The translations under genes and the position numbers were made by a program. Below the pieces are notes generated by a model that searched no databases, was not told the DNA's origin, and saw only the letters and a list, made by a program, of their open reading frames with translations. From the NCBI GenBank assembly GCA_030651765.1, contig JAUSBY010000012.1, forward strand, positions 62,001 through 126,000: a stretch of DNA of 64,000 bases. Direction: 5' to 3'. How positions within the stretch are numbered: the stretch's first letter is position 1; each line of letters opens with the position of its first letter. Shown here in pieces: positions 16,501-25,389 of the stretch. The stretch comes from Coriobacteriia bacterium. GTDB taxonomy: Bacteria > Actinomycetota > Coriobacteriia > Anaerosomatales > Anaerosomataceae.

Positions 16501-18071
16501 CGGACCACCTCGCCTTCGGACGGCGCCGACCCGGCCGGCTCGGTCTGAGCACCCTCGTCGAGCTTGCTGCCGCCACCGCCGGTCATGTGGTAGCCCAGCG
16601 TCTCGGCGTCAGCCTCGCCGCCCGCGAACTCACGCACGATGCGGCCTTCGTACATGACGAGGATGCGATCCGCAAGCGAGAGAATCTCTTCAAGCTCGAG
16701 GCGGATCAAGAGGACCCCTTTGCCCGCCTCGCGCGCGGCGAGGATCTGCTTGTGCACGAACTCGATGGCGCCAACGTCGAGACCTCGCGTGGGCTGCGCC
16801 GCCACGAGCAGCTCGGGATCCCGACCGATCTCGCGCGCGACGACGACCTTCTGCTGGTTGCCGCCGGACATACTCGAGGCGAGCACCTTCTCGGACGGCG
16901 TACGAATGTCGTAGTCCGCGATTCGCGTGCGCGCCATCTCGGCGACGACCCGTGGCTTCATGAACCCGTGTGACGCGTAGGGCGCTGACCGGTGGTCACC
17001 GAGAACCAGGTTCTCAGCGAGGTCGAACTCGAGAACGAGACCCCGGCGGTGACGATCCTCCGGGATGTGGGAGACGCCCGCCTCGATCGACGCGCGGGCG
17101 CTCGCGTGTGTGATGTCCACTCCTTTGAGCGCTATGCTCCCGGCCGATGGAGTCCGCAGACCGACGATCGCATCGATCAGCTCCGACTGGCCGTTCCCGC
17201 TCACGCCGGCGATGGCCACGATCTCACCGCCGCAGACGTTGAACGTGACGCCGGCCACGGCGTCGAGCCCGCGATCGTCCTTCACCTGGAGCTCGACCAC
17301 GTCGAGCACCGTGTCGCCGCACGTCGCCGCGCCCTTCTCGATACTGAGCACGACGTCGCGGCCGACCATCATGCGGGCCAGCCCGATGGCGTCGGTCTCC
17401 GAGGGGCGTGTCTCCCCCACAACGGCGCCACCGCGCATGACGATGATCCGGTCGGCGACGGCCATGACCTCCTCAAGCTTGTGGGTGATGAAGACCACCG
17501 AGAGACCCTCGGCCACGAGCGACTGGACGACCGCGAACAGTTCACGTACTTCCTGGGGCGTGAGCACGGCGGTCGGCTCGTCGAGGATCAGCACGCCCGC
17601 ACCCTGGTAGAGCGCCTTGAGTATCTCGACGCGCTGCTGCATCCCGACAGAGAGATCCATGATGCGAGCGTCGGGGTCGATCTTGAGCCCGTAGCGCTTG
17701 GAGAGCGCAGCGACTTTGGCGCGCGCGTCCGAAAAGTCGATGATCCCGAACCGACCCGGCTCGCGACCGAGGACGATGTTCTCGGTCACGGTGAGTGGCT
17801 CGACGAGCATGAAGTGCTGGTGCACCATGCCGATACCGTGATCGATCGCCTGTCGTGGCGAGCGGATCTTGGTCGGCTTCCCATCGAGGAGGATCTCGCC
17901 GTGGTCGGGGGACAGCAGACCGTAGACCACGTTCATCAGCGTGGACTTACCGGCACCGTTCTCGCCGAGCAGTGCGACGATCTCTCCACGCTCGAGCGTC
18001 ATCGACACCCGATCGTTGGCGATGACACCCGGGAACACCTTCGTGACCTCGCGCAACTCGAGCACGGGCAT
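16497..18071 (-). CDS. BMP-family ABC transporter ATP-binding protein (NupO/YufO type)
   Basis: Tandem ATPase driving the importer, 524 aa, two ABC domains. Domain 1 has Walker A GENGAGKST, signature LSVGMQQRVEI and Walker B LILDEPTA. Domain 2 is degenerate (GVSGNGQSE; signature SGGNQQK; AAQPTRGLDVGA), as usual in sugar/nucleoside ABC ATPases of this class. The ATG is set by GGGGAG 7 nt upstream; the 22 extra upstream codons overlap a hairpin and lack homology. Confidence 0.93.
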   Translation of the reverse strand: MPVLELREVTKVFPGVIANDRVSMTLERGEIVALLGENGAGKSTLMNVVYGLLSPDHGEILLDGKPTKIRSPRQAIDHGIGMVHQHFMLVEPLTVTENIVLGREPGRFGIIDFSDARAKVAALSKRYGLKIDPDARIMDLSVGMQQRVEILKALYQGAGVLILDEPTAVLTPQEVRELFAVVQSLVAEGLSVVFITHKLEEVMAVADRIIVMRGGAVVGETRPSETDAIGLARMMVGRDVVLSIEKGAATCGDTVLDVVELQVKDDRGLDAVAGVTFNVCGGEIVAIAGVSGNGQSELIDAIVGLRTPSAGSIALKGVDITHASARASIEAGVSHIPEDRHRRGLVLEFDLAENLVLGDHRSAPYASHGFMKPRVVAEMARTRIADYDIRTPSEKVLASSMSGGNQQKVVVAREIGRDPELLVAAQPTRGLDVGAIEFVHKQILAAREAGKGVLLIRLELEEILSLADRILVMYEGRIVREFAGGEADAETLGYHMTGGGGSKLDEGAQTEPAGSAPSEGEVVR

Positions 18072-18114
18072 CGGCGTCTCCCCTTCCCGAACGAGCGCTG
18101 CCATGAACAACCAG

Positions 18115-18151
18115 GAGAGGGACGGTCGGCTGCTCACCGGCCGTCCCTCTC
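18115..18151 (-). terminator. Strong hairpin between the BMP lipoprotein gene and its transporter genes
   Basis: Arms of 15 bp (18115-18129 and 18137-18151; GAGAGGGACGG core) with one mismatch and a 7-nt loop, 44 bp upstream of the ATPase start. No T-run follows. Such intercistronic stem-loops commonly cause partial termination or protect the upstream message, so the binding protein is made in excess over the membrane parts. That role is inferred. Confidence 0.6.
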
Positions 18152-18202
18152 AGTCTAGCGCACGAATGGGTCTCTATGCGCCACCTGGCGAACCGTGTGT
18201 CC

Positions 18203-19279
18203 TTAGGACTCGGGGACCACGATGGTGCCGGCGATGATGTCGGCGCGTGCCTTCTCGACCGCGTCCTTGATCGCCTGCGGAACTTTGTCCTCGAAGTCGT
18301 GGTACGGCGCAAGATCGACGCCACCCTCGGCAAGACCGAAGACCTGGAGCTCACCACCGGGGAACGAGCCGTCGATAACGGCCTTGATGGTGTCGTAGAC
18401 CGCGACATCGACGCGCTTCATCATCGAAGTCAGCATGACGTCGCCCGAACCGGGAACCGTCAGATACTGGTCGGCGTCGACGCCGATGAACAGCGCACCG
18501 CGCTCCTGGCATGCCTGGATGGTGCCGGAGCCCACGGCGCCGGCCGCCGCGTAGATGACGTCAGCCTTCTGCTCGATGAGCGACAGGCCGAGCTCCTTGC
18601 CCTTTGCCTGGTCCGTGAAGTTACCGGCATACAGCGCGATGACCTTGACGTCCGGGTTCACGGCCTTCGCACCGGCCGTGAAGCCAACTTCGAACTTCTT
18701 GATGAGCGGGATGTCCATACCTCCGACGAAGCCGATGACGTTGTCACCGTTGAGCTTGTCGTCAAAGGTGTCGAGCGTGGCGAGACCGGCAACGACACCG
18801 GCGAGGTAGCTGCCCTCCTGCTCCTTGAACAGCAGGCCGACCACGTTGGGCGGTACTTCCTCGAAGAACTCGTCAACGCCACCGAACTGTGTGTCCGGAT
18901 ACTCGGGAGCCATCTTGGCCACGGCGTCAGTCATCAGGAATCCAACGGCGAAGATGGGGCTGTACCCAGCACTCGCCAGCTGATCGATGTTGCTCTCGTA
19001 GTCAGTGATCTCCTTGGACTCCAACACCTGGATCTCGACGTTCAGATCCGCCTCGGCCTTCTTGAGTCCCTCATACGCCAGGTCGTTGAACGACTTGTCT
19101 CCGAGCCCACCGACATCGGTGACCATGGCGGTCTTGAGCACGGGCTCGACCGGCTCCTCGGTTACGGGCTCCTCGGCCGGCTCCTCGGCCGGCTCCTCCT
19201 GCGCGCATGCGGGCAGGAACGCCACCACAAGCATCAGTGCCAGCAGTACAGCCACTAACTTGCTCATCTTACTGTTCAC
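18203..19279 (-). CDS. BMP family (PnrA/Med-like) substrate-binding lipoprotein
   Basis: Membrane-anchored receptor for the ABC importer, 358 aa. A signal peptide with lipobox LPAC (Cys25) precedes a Glu/Pro repeat linker (EEPAEEPAEEPV) and the BMP domain with VTDVGGLGDKSFNDLAYEGL and FVGGMDIPLIKKFEVGF. Relatives bind purine nucleosides. The GTG start is chosen because GAGGAGG lies 11 nt upstream; the ATG four codons later would be too far. I find no convincing promoter in the 148-bp gap behind it, only an isolated TAAGAT at 19324-19329. Confidence 0.93.
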   Translation of the reverse strand: MNSKMSKLVAVLLALMLVVAFLPACAQEEPAEEPAEEPVTEEPVEPVLKTAMVTDVGGLGDKSFNDLAYEGLKKAEADLNVEIQVLESKEITDYESNIDQLASAGYSPIFAVGFLMTDAVAKMAPEYPDTQFGGVDEFFEEVPPNVVGLLFKEQEGSYLAGVVAGLATLDTFDDKLNGDNVIGFVGGMDIPLIKKFEVGFTAGAKAVNPDVKVIALYAGNFTDQAKGKELGLSLIEQKADVIYAAAGAVGSGTIQACQERGALFIGVDADQYLTVPGSGDVMLTSMMKRVDVAVYDTIKAVIDGSFPGGELQVFGLAEGGVDLAPYHDFEDKVPQAIKDAVEKARADIIAGTIVVPES

Positions 19280-19427
19280 GCTGCGATCCGCCTCCTCATA
19301 CAGAAACTGGGTACACCGTATTCATCTTACCCCCGCAGACGCCGGTCTACCACGTTAACGCGCGGTGAACTGAAGAGCGTGCGAGCGCGATCGTGCCGAC
19401 GCGAACTACACGCGCGAGCCGAGCCAC

Positions 19428-20333
19428 CTAGCGCAGACGGGCCCGCGGATGCGTGGTCATGTACTCTTCGCGCACGTGGGTGCGGTCCACGTGCGTATAC
19501 ACCTGCGTCGTGGAGATGTCGGCATGGCCGAGCATCTCCTGCAAGGCGCGCAACTCGGCTCCGCCCTGCAGCATATGTGTGGCGAACGAGTGCCGAAGCG
19601 TGTGCGGATGAAGATCGAGACCGACGCGGCCTCCGTACGTGCGGACGATCGCGAAGACGGCCTGACGCGTGAGGCGTCCGCCCCGCACGTTCACGAACGT
19701 CGCCGACGGATCCTGGCGCGCGCTCGACTTCTTCGCTCTGAGGAACGGTCGTCCGTGCTCGAGATAACCGCGCAACGCCTCGGCGGCCACAGTGCCCACC
19801 GGCACCAGCCGCTCCTTGTCACCCTTGCCGCGTACACGTACGTAGCCGGCGTCAAGGTCGGCGTCAAGCATGTCGAGTGCCGTCAGTTCGCTCACGCGTA
19901 GACCGCAGCCGTACAGCACCTCAAGCGCGGCGCGGTCCCGGTAGCCCACCGGGCCTTCGGGGAACGGCTGGGAGAGTAGGCGCTCCGCGTCTTCGATGGA
20001 GATGACCTCCGGAAGACGCTCGGGAACCTTCGGCAGCGCGAGATCGAGCGTAGGGTGGTTTCCGGTCAGACCCTCGCGAACAAGAAAGGCGTGGAAACTC
20101 TTGACGGCCGCGACCTTGCGCTCGACCGTACTCGGAGCCATGCCCTGTTCCTGAAGACCGCGGACGAACGCGATGACGTCATCCCGGCTGGCGTCGAGCG
20201 GTTTCGCGTGCCTGGCCGACAGATGCCTGAGGTACGCGCGAAGGTCGCCACCGTACGCGCTGATGGTGTGTACCGACGCCCCGCGCTCCACGGCGAGATA
20301 GCCCAAGAAGTCCTCTACGAGTTGTTCACCCAT
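19428..20333 (-). CDS. xerD: Site-specific tyrosine recombinase XerD
   Basis: Tyrosine recombinase resolving chromosome dimers at dif; 301 aa. An N-terminal SAM-like core-binding domain (about 1-90) precedes the catalytic domain with GCGLRVSELTALD (first Arg), KGDKERLVPVG, HTLRHSFATHML (His-x-x-Arg) and LGHADISTTQVYTHVD (His and nucleophilic Tyr). Chromosomal context without phage genes supports a housekeeping role. XerD versus XerC is judged from the close-to-XerD motifs and the pyrG neighbourhood. Confidence 0.93.
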   Translation of the reverse strand: MGEQLVEDFLGYLAVERGASVHTISAYGGDLRAYLRHLSARHAKPLDASRDDVIAFVRGLQEQGMAPSTVERKVAAVKSFHAFLVREGLTGNHPTLDLALPKVPERLPEVISIEDAERLLSQPFPEGPVGYRDRAALEVLYGCGLRVSELTALDMLDADLDAGYVRVRGKGDKERLVPVGTVAAEALRGYLEHGRPFLRAKKSSARQDPSATFVNVRGGRLTRQAVFAIVRTYGGRVGLDLHPHTLRHSFATHMLQGGAELRALQEMLGHADISTTQVYTHVDRTHVREEYMTTHPRARLR

Positions 20334-20424
20334 ACGCGCGATGGTAGCAAGGTTGGGAGTGAACGGCAGGTATGTTCCGACGGACGGTCAAATGGTGCAC
20401 CCGTCACGATGACGGGACACGATC

Positions 20425-21507
20425 TCATGTCCGTCGCGCACGCACCTCGTCGGCGGCTACCCGGCCTGCCGCAGCCGCGGCCTGGAAGAAGGCCGGGTCG
20501 TCTTCCGGAGAGCGTCCCATCGTGCGGATTGCCACGCCTCGCATGTCCGGCAGCGACACATCCTCCACGAGTCGTCGCAGGTGAAGGCTCCATACGCCTG
20601 CGCTCTCGAGAGCAGTCTCCACCGCGAGAGCGCGGGCTGGGTCAAGCGCGGGCACCGCGACGAGTGCAGGCGCCAGCGCGACGCCGGCGAGCGCCGAGAG
20701 CGTCTGATGGCTCACCGGTACGTGACGCGGACGCTCATCGGCGAACGAGAGCCTGAGCGCGGCGATCGGGACGCCATCAAGGACCGCCGCCGCGTTGACC
20801 GCCTCCCCCTGTGCCACGCCACCGTGGCCGAACGCCGTCGCCGTCCCGACGATGCCCGGGCCGAGGGAGATGATCGCGACATCGGCATCCGCGACATGCC
20901 GGGCGGCCAGGAGCGCCGAGTGTCGGCTGACGGCCTCGAGACCGCCGCCAAAGGCCTGTCCGCACGTGATCGTCTCGTCCAGAAGCCCTGCCGCCACAAG
21001 CTCGGCCACGAGGCGCGAGACGGCGATCGGCAACGCTCCTTCATCTGTCATGACGTACGCGATCGTGAGCGACGGGTCGCGTTCCTTTATCGCGGCGGCC
21101 ACGAGCGCGATCTGAGAGTGCAGACCGCAGCAGACCACCGGCATCCGGTCGAGCGATCGCGCCTCGGCCATCTGCGCGTGCGTCCCACCGGCAGCCTCCT
21201 CGACCACGGTGACATCGCGCTGCAGCGGTGTGTAACGCAGCTTCATCACATGACCGGGCACGGGCTCGTCAAGCGCGACGCCCTCCCCCGCCCGCGCCAC
21301 TACGAAGTGCTCGCCTCCCGTGCCGAGATCGAGGTCGACCGCAGTCGTGTTGCACAACACACGTTCACCGACCGCGCAGCGGCCGGCGAGCTCAGGATAC
21401 GAGACCACCGCGTCGGGCACGTCATCCCCGTCGAGGAGCACCGTGAGGCGCTGGATCGCCGGAGCGTCCTGCCGGATTGCTGCGACCGTGCCCCAGACGA
21501 GACGCAT
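20425..21507 (-). CDS. DUF3866 family protein
   Basis: Uncharacterised actinobacterial/firmicute family, 360 aa. The N-terminal beta-rich part (about 1-90; LDGDDVPDAVVSYPEL, GERVLCNTTAVDLDLGTGG) is followed by an alpha/beta region with a Rossmann-like pattern (VVCCGLHSQIALVAAAIKERDP, ISLGPGIVGTATAFGHGG). The motif VPGHVMKLRYTPLQ is typical. It lies between xerD and an M20 peptidase, probably one operon. No enzymatic activity is known. Confidence 0.85.
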   Translation of the reverse strand: MRLVWGTVAAIRQDAPAIQRLTVLLDGDDVPDAVVSYPELAGRCAVGERVLCNTTAVDLDLGTGGEHFVVARAGEGVALDEPVPGHVMKLRYTPLQRDVTVVEEAAGGTHAQMAEARSLDRMPVVCCGLHSQIALVAAAIKERDPSLTIAYVMTDEGALPIAVSRLVAELVAAGLLDETITCGQAFGGGLEAVSRHSALLAARHVADADVAIISLGPGIVGTATAFGHGGVAQGEAVNAAAVLDGVPIAALRLSFADERPRHVPVSHQTLSALAGVALAPALVAVPALDPARALAVETALESAGVWSLHLRRLVEDVSLPDMRGVAIRTMGRSPEDDPAFFQAAAAAGRVAADEVRARRT

Positions 21508-21511
21508 CGCA

Positions 21512-22618
21512 CTAGCCGCCAGCGCGGCGAGCGACCGCGACGAGCAGGTCCGCGAGCCAGCCGAGTTGTGCGATCTCGACCTCCTCGTCGGTCGAGTGCA
21601 CCTTGCTCATGCCCGAGGACAGCACGAGCGTCGGCACTCCGTGCGCCGCGAACACGTTGCCGTCGCTCCCGCCACCGGTGGCAAAGCATCGCGGCTCGAT
21701 GCCGATGTCCGCGCACGCCCCTTCCACAAGTGAGAGCGCGGCGCTGCCGAGCTCGAAGGAGAACCCCTCGTACTCGAGGTTCCACGAGACGTCGACCTCG
21801 CCGCCGTGTTTCGCGGCGGCGTCTCTGAGCGCGCGGTCCATGTCGGCACGAGCCTGCTCCACCCGGTCCCGATCGAGCGAGCGGCACTCGCCCGTGACGT
21901 CGCAGCGCGGTGGCACGACGTTGGTGGCGCTTCCGCCGACGATCGCACCGATGTTGGCGGTGGTCCGCTCATCGAGCCGCCCGAGCGCCATGGCGCCGAT
22001 CGCCGCCGAGGCCATCCGGATGGCCGAGATGCCCTTCTCCGGCTCTACGCCGGCGTGTGCCGCCCGGCCGGAGAACGTCGCCTTGAACGTGTAGTGCGTG
22101 GGAGCCGCCGTGACGATACCGCCGACCTCGCCGTCGGCGTCGAGCACGAGGCAGACCTCGGCGGTGCACTCGTCGCGCGCGAGCGCCTTGGCGCCTAGCA
22201 GTCCGCACTCCTCGGCCACCGTGAGCACGGCCCGGATCTCGGGATGCGGGGCGCCGCTCTCGCGCAGGCGCCGCATCGTCTCGACGATGACGGCGAGTCC
22301 GATCTTGTCATCGCCGCCGAGAACGGTCGCACCCGCCGCGCGCACGACGCCATCGGCGATCACCGGCTCCACGCCCTCGCACGGCTGAACGCAGTCCATG
22401 TGAGCCGAAAGTGCGATTACCGGCCCCGCCACCGTACCGGGAAGACGCGCGAGCAGGTTTCCTGTGTCGGAGCCGGTGACGGCCTGCGACTCGTCGAAGC
22501 GGACCTCGCACCCGGCGCCCTCGAGCGCAGCGGCCATGTACTCGGCTACCCCGCGCTCATGTCCCGTTGGACTGTCGATCCGGACGAGGTCGAGGAACGT
22601 CTCGAGCAGACGGCTCAC
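21512..22618 (-). CDS. M20 family metallopeptidase (peptidase T-like)
   Basis: Probable cytoplasmic zinc aminopeptidase, 368 aa. Metal-site motifs in order are LSAHMDCVQP (His, Asp), VLGGDDKIG (bridging Asp), LTVAEECGLLGA (Glu-Glu), LVLDADG and GGGSDGNVF. A dimerisation/lid insertion lies in the middle (YTFKATFSGRAAHAGVEPEKG). The start is the GTG 5 bp after the pyrG stop, with GGAAGG upstream; the frame's longer N-terminus lies inside pyrG. The substrate is unknown, and PepT/YqjE-type peptidases are closest by motif. Confidence 0.88.
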   Translation of the reverse strand: MSRLLETFLDLVRIDSPTGHERGVAEYMAAALEGAGCEVRFDESQAVTGSDTGNLLARLPGTVAGPVIALSAHMDCVQPCEGVEPVIADGVVRAAGATVLGGDDKIGLAVIVETMRRLRESGAPHPEIRAVLTVAEECGLLGAKALARDECTAEVCLVLDADGEVGGIVTAAPTHYTFKATFSGRAAHAGVEPEKGISAIRMASAAIGAMALGRLDERTTANIGAIVGGSATNVVPPRCDVTGECRSLDRDRVEQARADMDRALRDAAAKHGGEVDVSWNLEYEGFSFELGSAALSLVEGACADIGIEPRCFATGGGSDGNVFAAHGVPTLVLSSGMSKVHSTDEEVEIAQLGWLADLLVAVARRAGG

Positions 22619-22623
22619 GCCGC

Positions 22624-24237
22624 TCAGTCCTTCCGTGCCGCGCGACAGGCGACGGCGGCCCCGATGAAATCGCGGAACAGCGGCGCCGGGCGGGTGGGAC
22701 GGCTCTTGAACTCGGGGTGACCTTGGTTGCCGACGAACCATGGATGGTCCGGGATCTCGATCATCTCGACGAGCCGCTCATCCGGCGACACGCCGGAGAT
22801 CACGAGGCCGTTGTCGATGAGCTGCTGGCGGTAGGCGTTGTTGACCTCGAAGCGGTGGCGGTGACGCTCGTAGACCACCTCGGCACCGTACGCGGCATAA
22901 CCCTTCGTCCCGGGTACGACCTTGCACGGATACGACCCGAGACGCATCGTGCCTCCGATATCGTCCACATCGTGCTGCTCAAGCATGAGATCGATCACCG
23001 GGTGCGGGCTGACCGGGTCGAACTCGGCCGAGTTGGCATCCTCGAGTCCGGCTACGTGCCTGGCGTACTCGACGACGGCGACCTGCATGCCGAGACAGAT
23101 GCCGAGGTACGGGATCTTCTTCTCACGCGCCCATCTAGCTGCGCGCACCTTGCCCTCGATGCCGCGAATGCCGAACCCGCCCGGAACGAGGATGCCGTCG
23201 AAGTCGGCGAGCCGGCTCTCGACCTCCTCGGGAGAGAGGCTCTCGGCGTCGAGCCAGGCCACGTTCACCTTGTGGTCGTGGAAGATGCCCGCGTGATCGA
23301 GCGCCTCGGTGACCGAAAGGTAGGCGTCCGGGAGCGCGACGTACTTGCCCACAAGCGCGATATCCACGGTCTGCGCGAGCGAGCGGCTGTGGCGCACGAA
23401 CGCCTGCCACTCGCTGATATCGAGGTCCCCGCACTCGAGCTGGAGCCGGTCGATCACCATCGCGTCAAGCCCCTGCTCGTGAAGCGTCAACGGCACCTCG
23501 TAGATCGAGGCGGCATCCTGGGCCGAGACGACCGCCTTGGCGTCCACATCGCAAAACAGCCCGATCTTGCGGCGGATGCCCGCGTCGATCGGTCGCTCGG
23601 AGCGGCAGACGATGAAGTCCGGCTGGATACCGATGGAGCGCAGTTCCTTGACCGAGTGCTGCGTGGGCTTCGTCTTGAGCTCGGCCGACGCTGCGATGTA
23701 CGGCACGAGGGTGACGTGGATATAGCAGACGTTGCGATAGCCGACGTCCTTGCGCAGCTGGCGGATCGCTTCGATGAACGGGAGCGACTCGATGTCGCCG
23801 ACCGTGCCGCCCACCTCGGTGATGATCACGTCGGGCTTGGTCTGCTCGGCCAACCGCGTGATGCGGTCCTTGATCTCGTTAGTGACGTGTGGAATGACCT
23901 GAACGGTGCCGCCAAGGAAGTCGCCCTTGCGCTCCTTGTTGATCACGGACTGGTAGATCGAGCCGGCCGTGACGCTGCAGTCCCGCGTGAGCGACTCGTC
24001 GATGAACCGCTCGTAGTGCCCGAGATCGAGATCGGTCTCTCCCCCGTCGTCGGTCACAAAGACCTCACCGTGCTGGAACGGGCTCATCGTGCCGGGATCG
24101 ACGTTGAGATAGGGGTCAAGCTTCTGGATGGTCACTTTGAGTCCACGGCTCTTGAGAAGCCTGCCGAGTGATGCGGCGGTGATCCCCTTTCCAAGGCCTG
24201 AGACGACTCCCCCGGTAACGAAGATGTGCTTTGTCAT
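22624..24237 (-). CDS. pyrG: CTP synthase
   Basis: Glutamine-dependent amination of UTP to CTP; 537 aa, typical. The N-terminal synthase domain starts with [20 protein letters not shown] and contains [20 protein letters not shown] and [16 protein letters not shown]. The C-terminal class I glutamine amidotransferase domain has the nucleophile motif [10 protein letters not shown] and the catalytic His/Glu region HPEFKSRP. It is next to the PNPT transferase gene upstream and the M20 peptidase downstream. Confidence 0.98.
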   Translation of the reverse strand: MTKHIFVTGGVVSGLGKGITAASLGRLLKSRGLKVTIQKLDPYLNVDPGTMSPFQHGEVFVTDDGGETDLDLGHYERFIDESLTRDCSVTAGSIYQSVINKERKGDFLGGTVQVIPHVTNEIKDRITRLAEQTKPDVIITEVGGTVGDIESLPFIEAIRQLRKDVGYRNVCYIHVTLVPYIAASAELKTKPTQHSVKELRSIGIQPDFIVCRSERPIDAGIRRKIGLFCDVDAKAVVSAQDAASIYEVPLTLHEQGLDAMVIDRLQLECGDLDISEWQAFVRHSRSLAQTVDIALVGKYVALPDAYLSVTEALDHAGIFHDHKVNVAWLDAESLSPEEVESRLADFDGILVPGGFGIRGIEGKVRAARWAREKKIPYLGICLGMQVAVVEYARHVAGLEDANSAEFDPVSPHPVIDLMLEQHDVDDIGGTMRLGSYPCKVVPGTKGYAAYGAEVVYERHRHRFEVNNAYRQQLIDNGLVISGVSPDERLVEMIEIPDHPWFVGNQGHPEFKSRPTRPAPLFRDFIGAAVACRAARKD

Positions 24238-24246
24238 ACGCGCGTC

Positions 24247-25389
24247 TCAGTCCTCTCGTCTCGCCGCGTCCTCGTCCGAATGGTACCTCACGGACGGCGC
24301 CCGTGCCTCGCCGCCCGGCGACTCCGGGGTCGTTTCCTGCTCGCCATGGTGACGTCCGAGCCGATCGAGCCATGCGAGCGGCGGAGTGGCCTCGATGACG
24401 CGCGTGAACGACACCCGCTCGGAGGTCACATTGAGCGCAAGGAGCACGGCGGCGACTGCGGCAAGCCAGCCGAACGGCAGAACGGCGGTCAGCAGATACC
24501 CGACGATCGCACCCATCGTGTTGGCCCCGGCATCTCCGAGCATGCCTCGCTCGGAGACATCGTAGCGCCACACGGCGAACACCGGGCCGAGAAGCACCAG
24601 GACCACCGCGATCGCGGTCGCAACCTCCTCGGAAGGTGTGAGTGCGAGCCCGCCGATCTCGCCAGCGAACGGCTCGACTTGCAGCGCGTAGGACTCGATC
24701 GCCTTGACGGAGAACGCGATCGCCGGGACGACAACTGCGGCGCCATACACCTTGAGAGCGCGCCCCGGACGCAGATCGAGCAGGTTCATGAGGTTGGCCG
24801 AGAGCGCGATGACGCTGGCGGCCGTGAGCCACGTCCCGATGAAGCGCCAGCCGGAGTACGCGGCCTGCCCGGAGACGCCGGAGCGCTCGAGTATCCCGCT
24901 GGCCGCCGTGGCTCCGTAGAACAGCGCCAGACCGCAGATACCGAGAAGCTTGACGAGCCCGGTGGTGAGCTCTCCGCGCCGCAGCCTGCCGAGATGCCCC
25001 CTGAAGCCCTTCGGACCGCCCGCGCCGAAAGCGTCGTCAGCAAGTCCGAGTGCGAAGACGCCTGCCACCAGCAAGAACGGCATGCCGAACAGCGGCAGCG
25101 CGAGCGGCGTTGACGCAACGCGCTCGAGAGCCTCGGCGACCGGGCCGCTGGCGGTCACCGACCGCGATGCCACCTCCAGGAGCACCTGCCCGACGAGAAG
25201 CGCGACTGCCCACACGATCCAGACAAGGCCGAGGGTGGGAGCCACGTCCACGCCTCGGTAGTTGGCCACCCGCATCCGCGTGCCACTGAGACCGCGCGCC
25301 AGGAGCCGCATCGCAAGCCAGGGAACGATCACCCCGAATGTGACTGCGAACGACAGTGATACGGCGATGGCAGCCACCTCAGTACTCAT
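24247..25389 (-). CDS. MraY/WecA-like polyprenyl-phosphate sugar-1-phosphate transferase
   Basis: Polytopic PNPT-superfamily protein, 380 aa with about ten hydrophobic segments. It carries the family's catalytic signatures: GLADDAFG (Asp-Asp pair), NLMNLLDLRPGRALK and MLGDAGANTMGA. The usual cytoplasmic HHH loop is not evident, so its substrate cannot be told from sequence and may be diverged. The last about 30 residues are charged and probably cytoplasmic. It overlaps the upstream membrane-protein gene by 11 bp, so the two likely work in the same envelope pathway. Confidence 0.82.
   Translation of the reverse strand: MSTEVAAIAVSLSFAVTFGVIVPWLAMRLLARGLSGTRMRVANYRGVDVAPTLGLVWIVWAVALLVGQVLLEVASRSVTASGPVAEALERVASTPLALPLFGMPFLLVAGVFALGLADDAFGAGGPKGFRGHLGRLRRGELTTGLVKLLGICGLALFYGATAASGILERSGVSGQAAYSGWRFIGTWLTAASVIALSANLMNLLDLRPGRALKVYGAAVVVPAIAFSVKAIESYALQVEPFAGEIGGLALTPSEEVATAIAVVLVLLGPVFAVWRYDVSERGMLGDAGANTMGAIVGYLLTAVLPFGWLAAVAAVLLALNVTSERVSFTRVIEATPPLAWLDRLGRHHGEQETTPESPGGEARAPSVRYHSDEDAARRED

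Noticed and set aside
19280-19427. Promoter upstream of the BMP lipoprotein gene
   Set aside because: TAAGAT at 19324-19329 is a plausible -10, but the only -35-like hexamer (TTAACG) is 23 bp away, which is too far to support a call.
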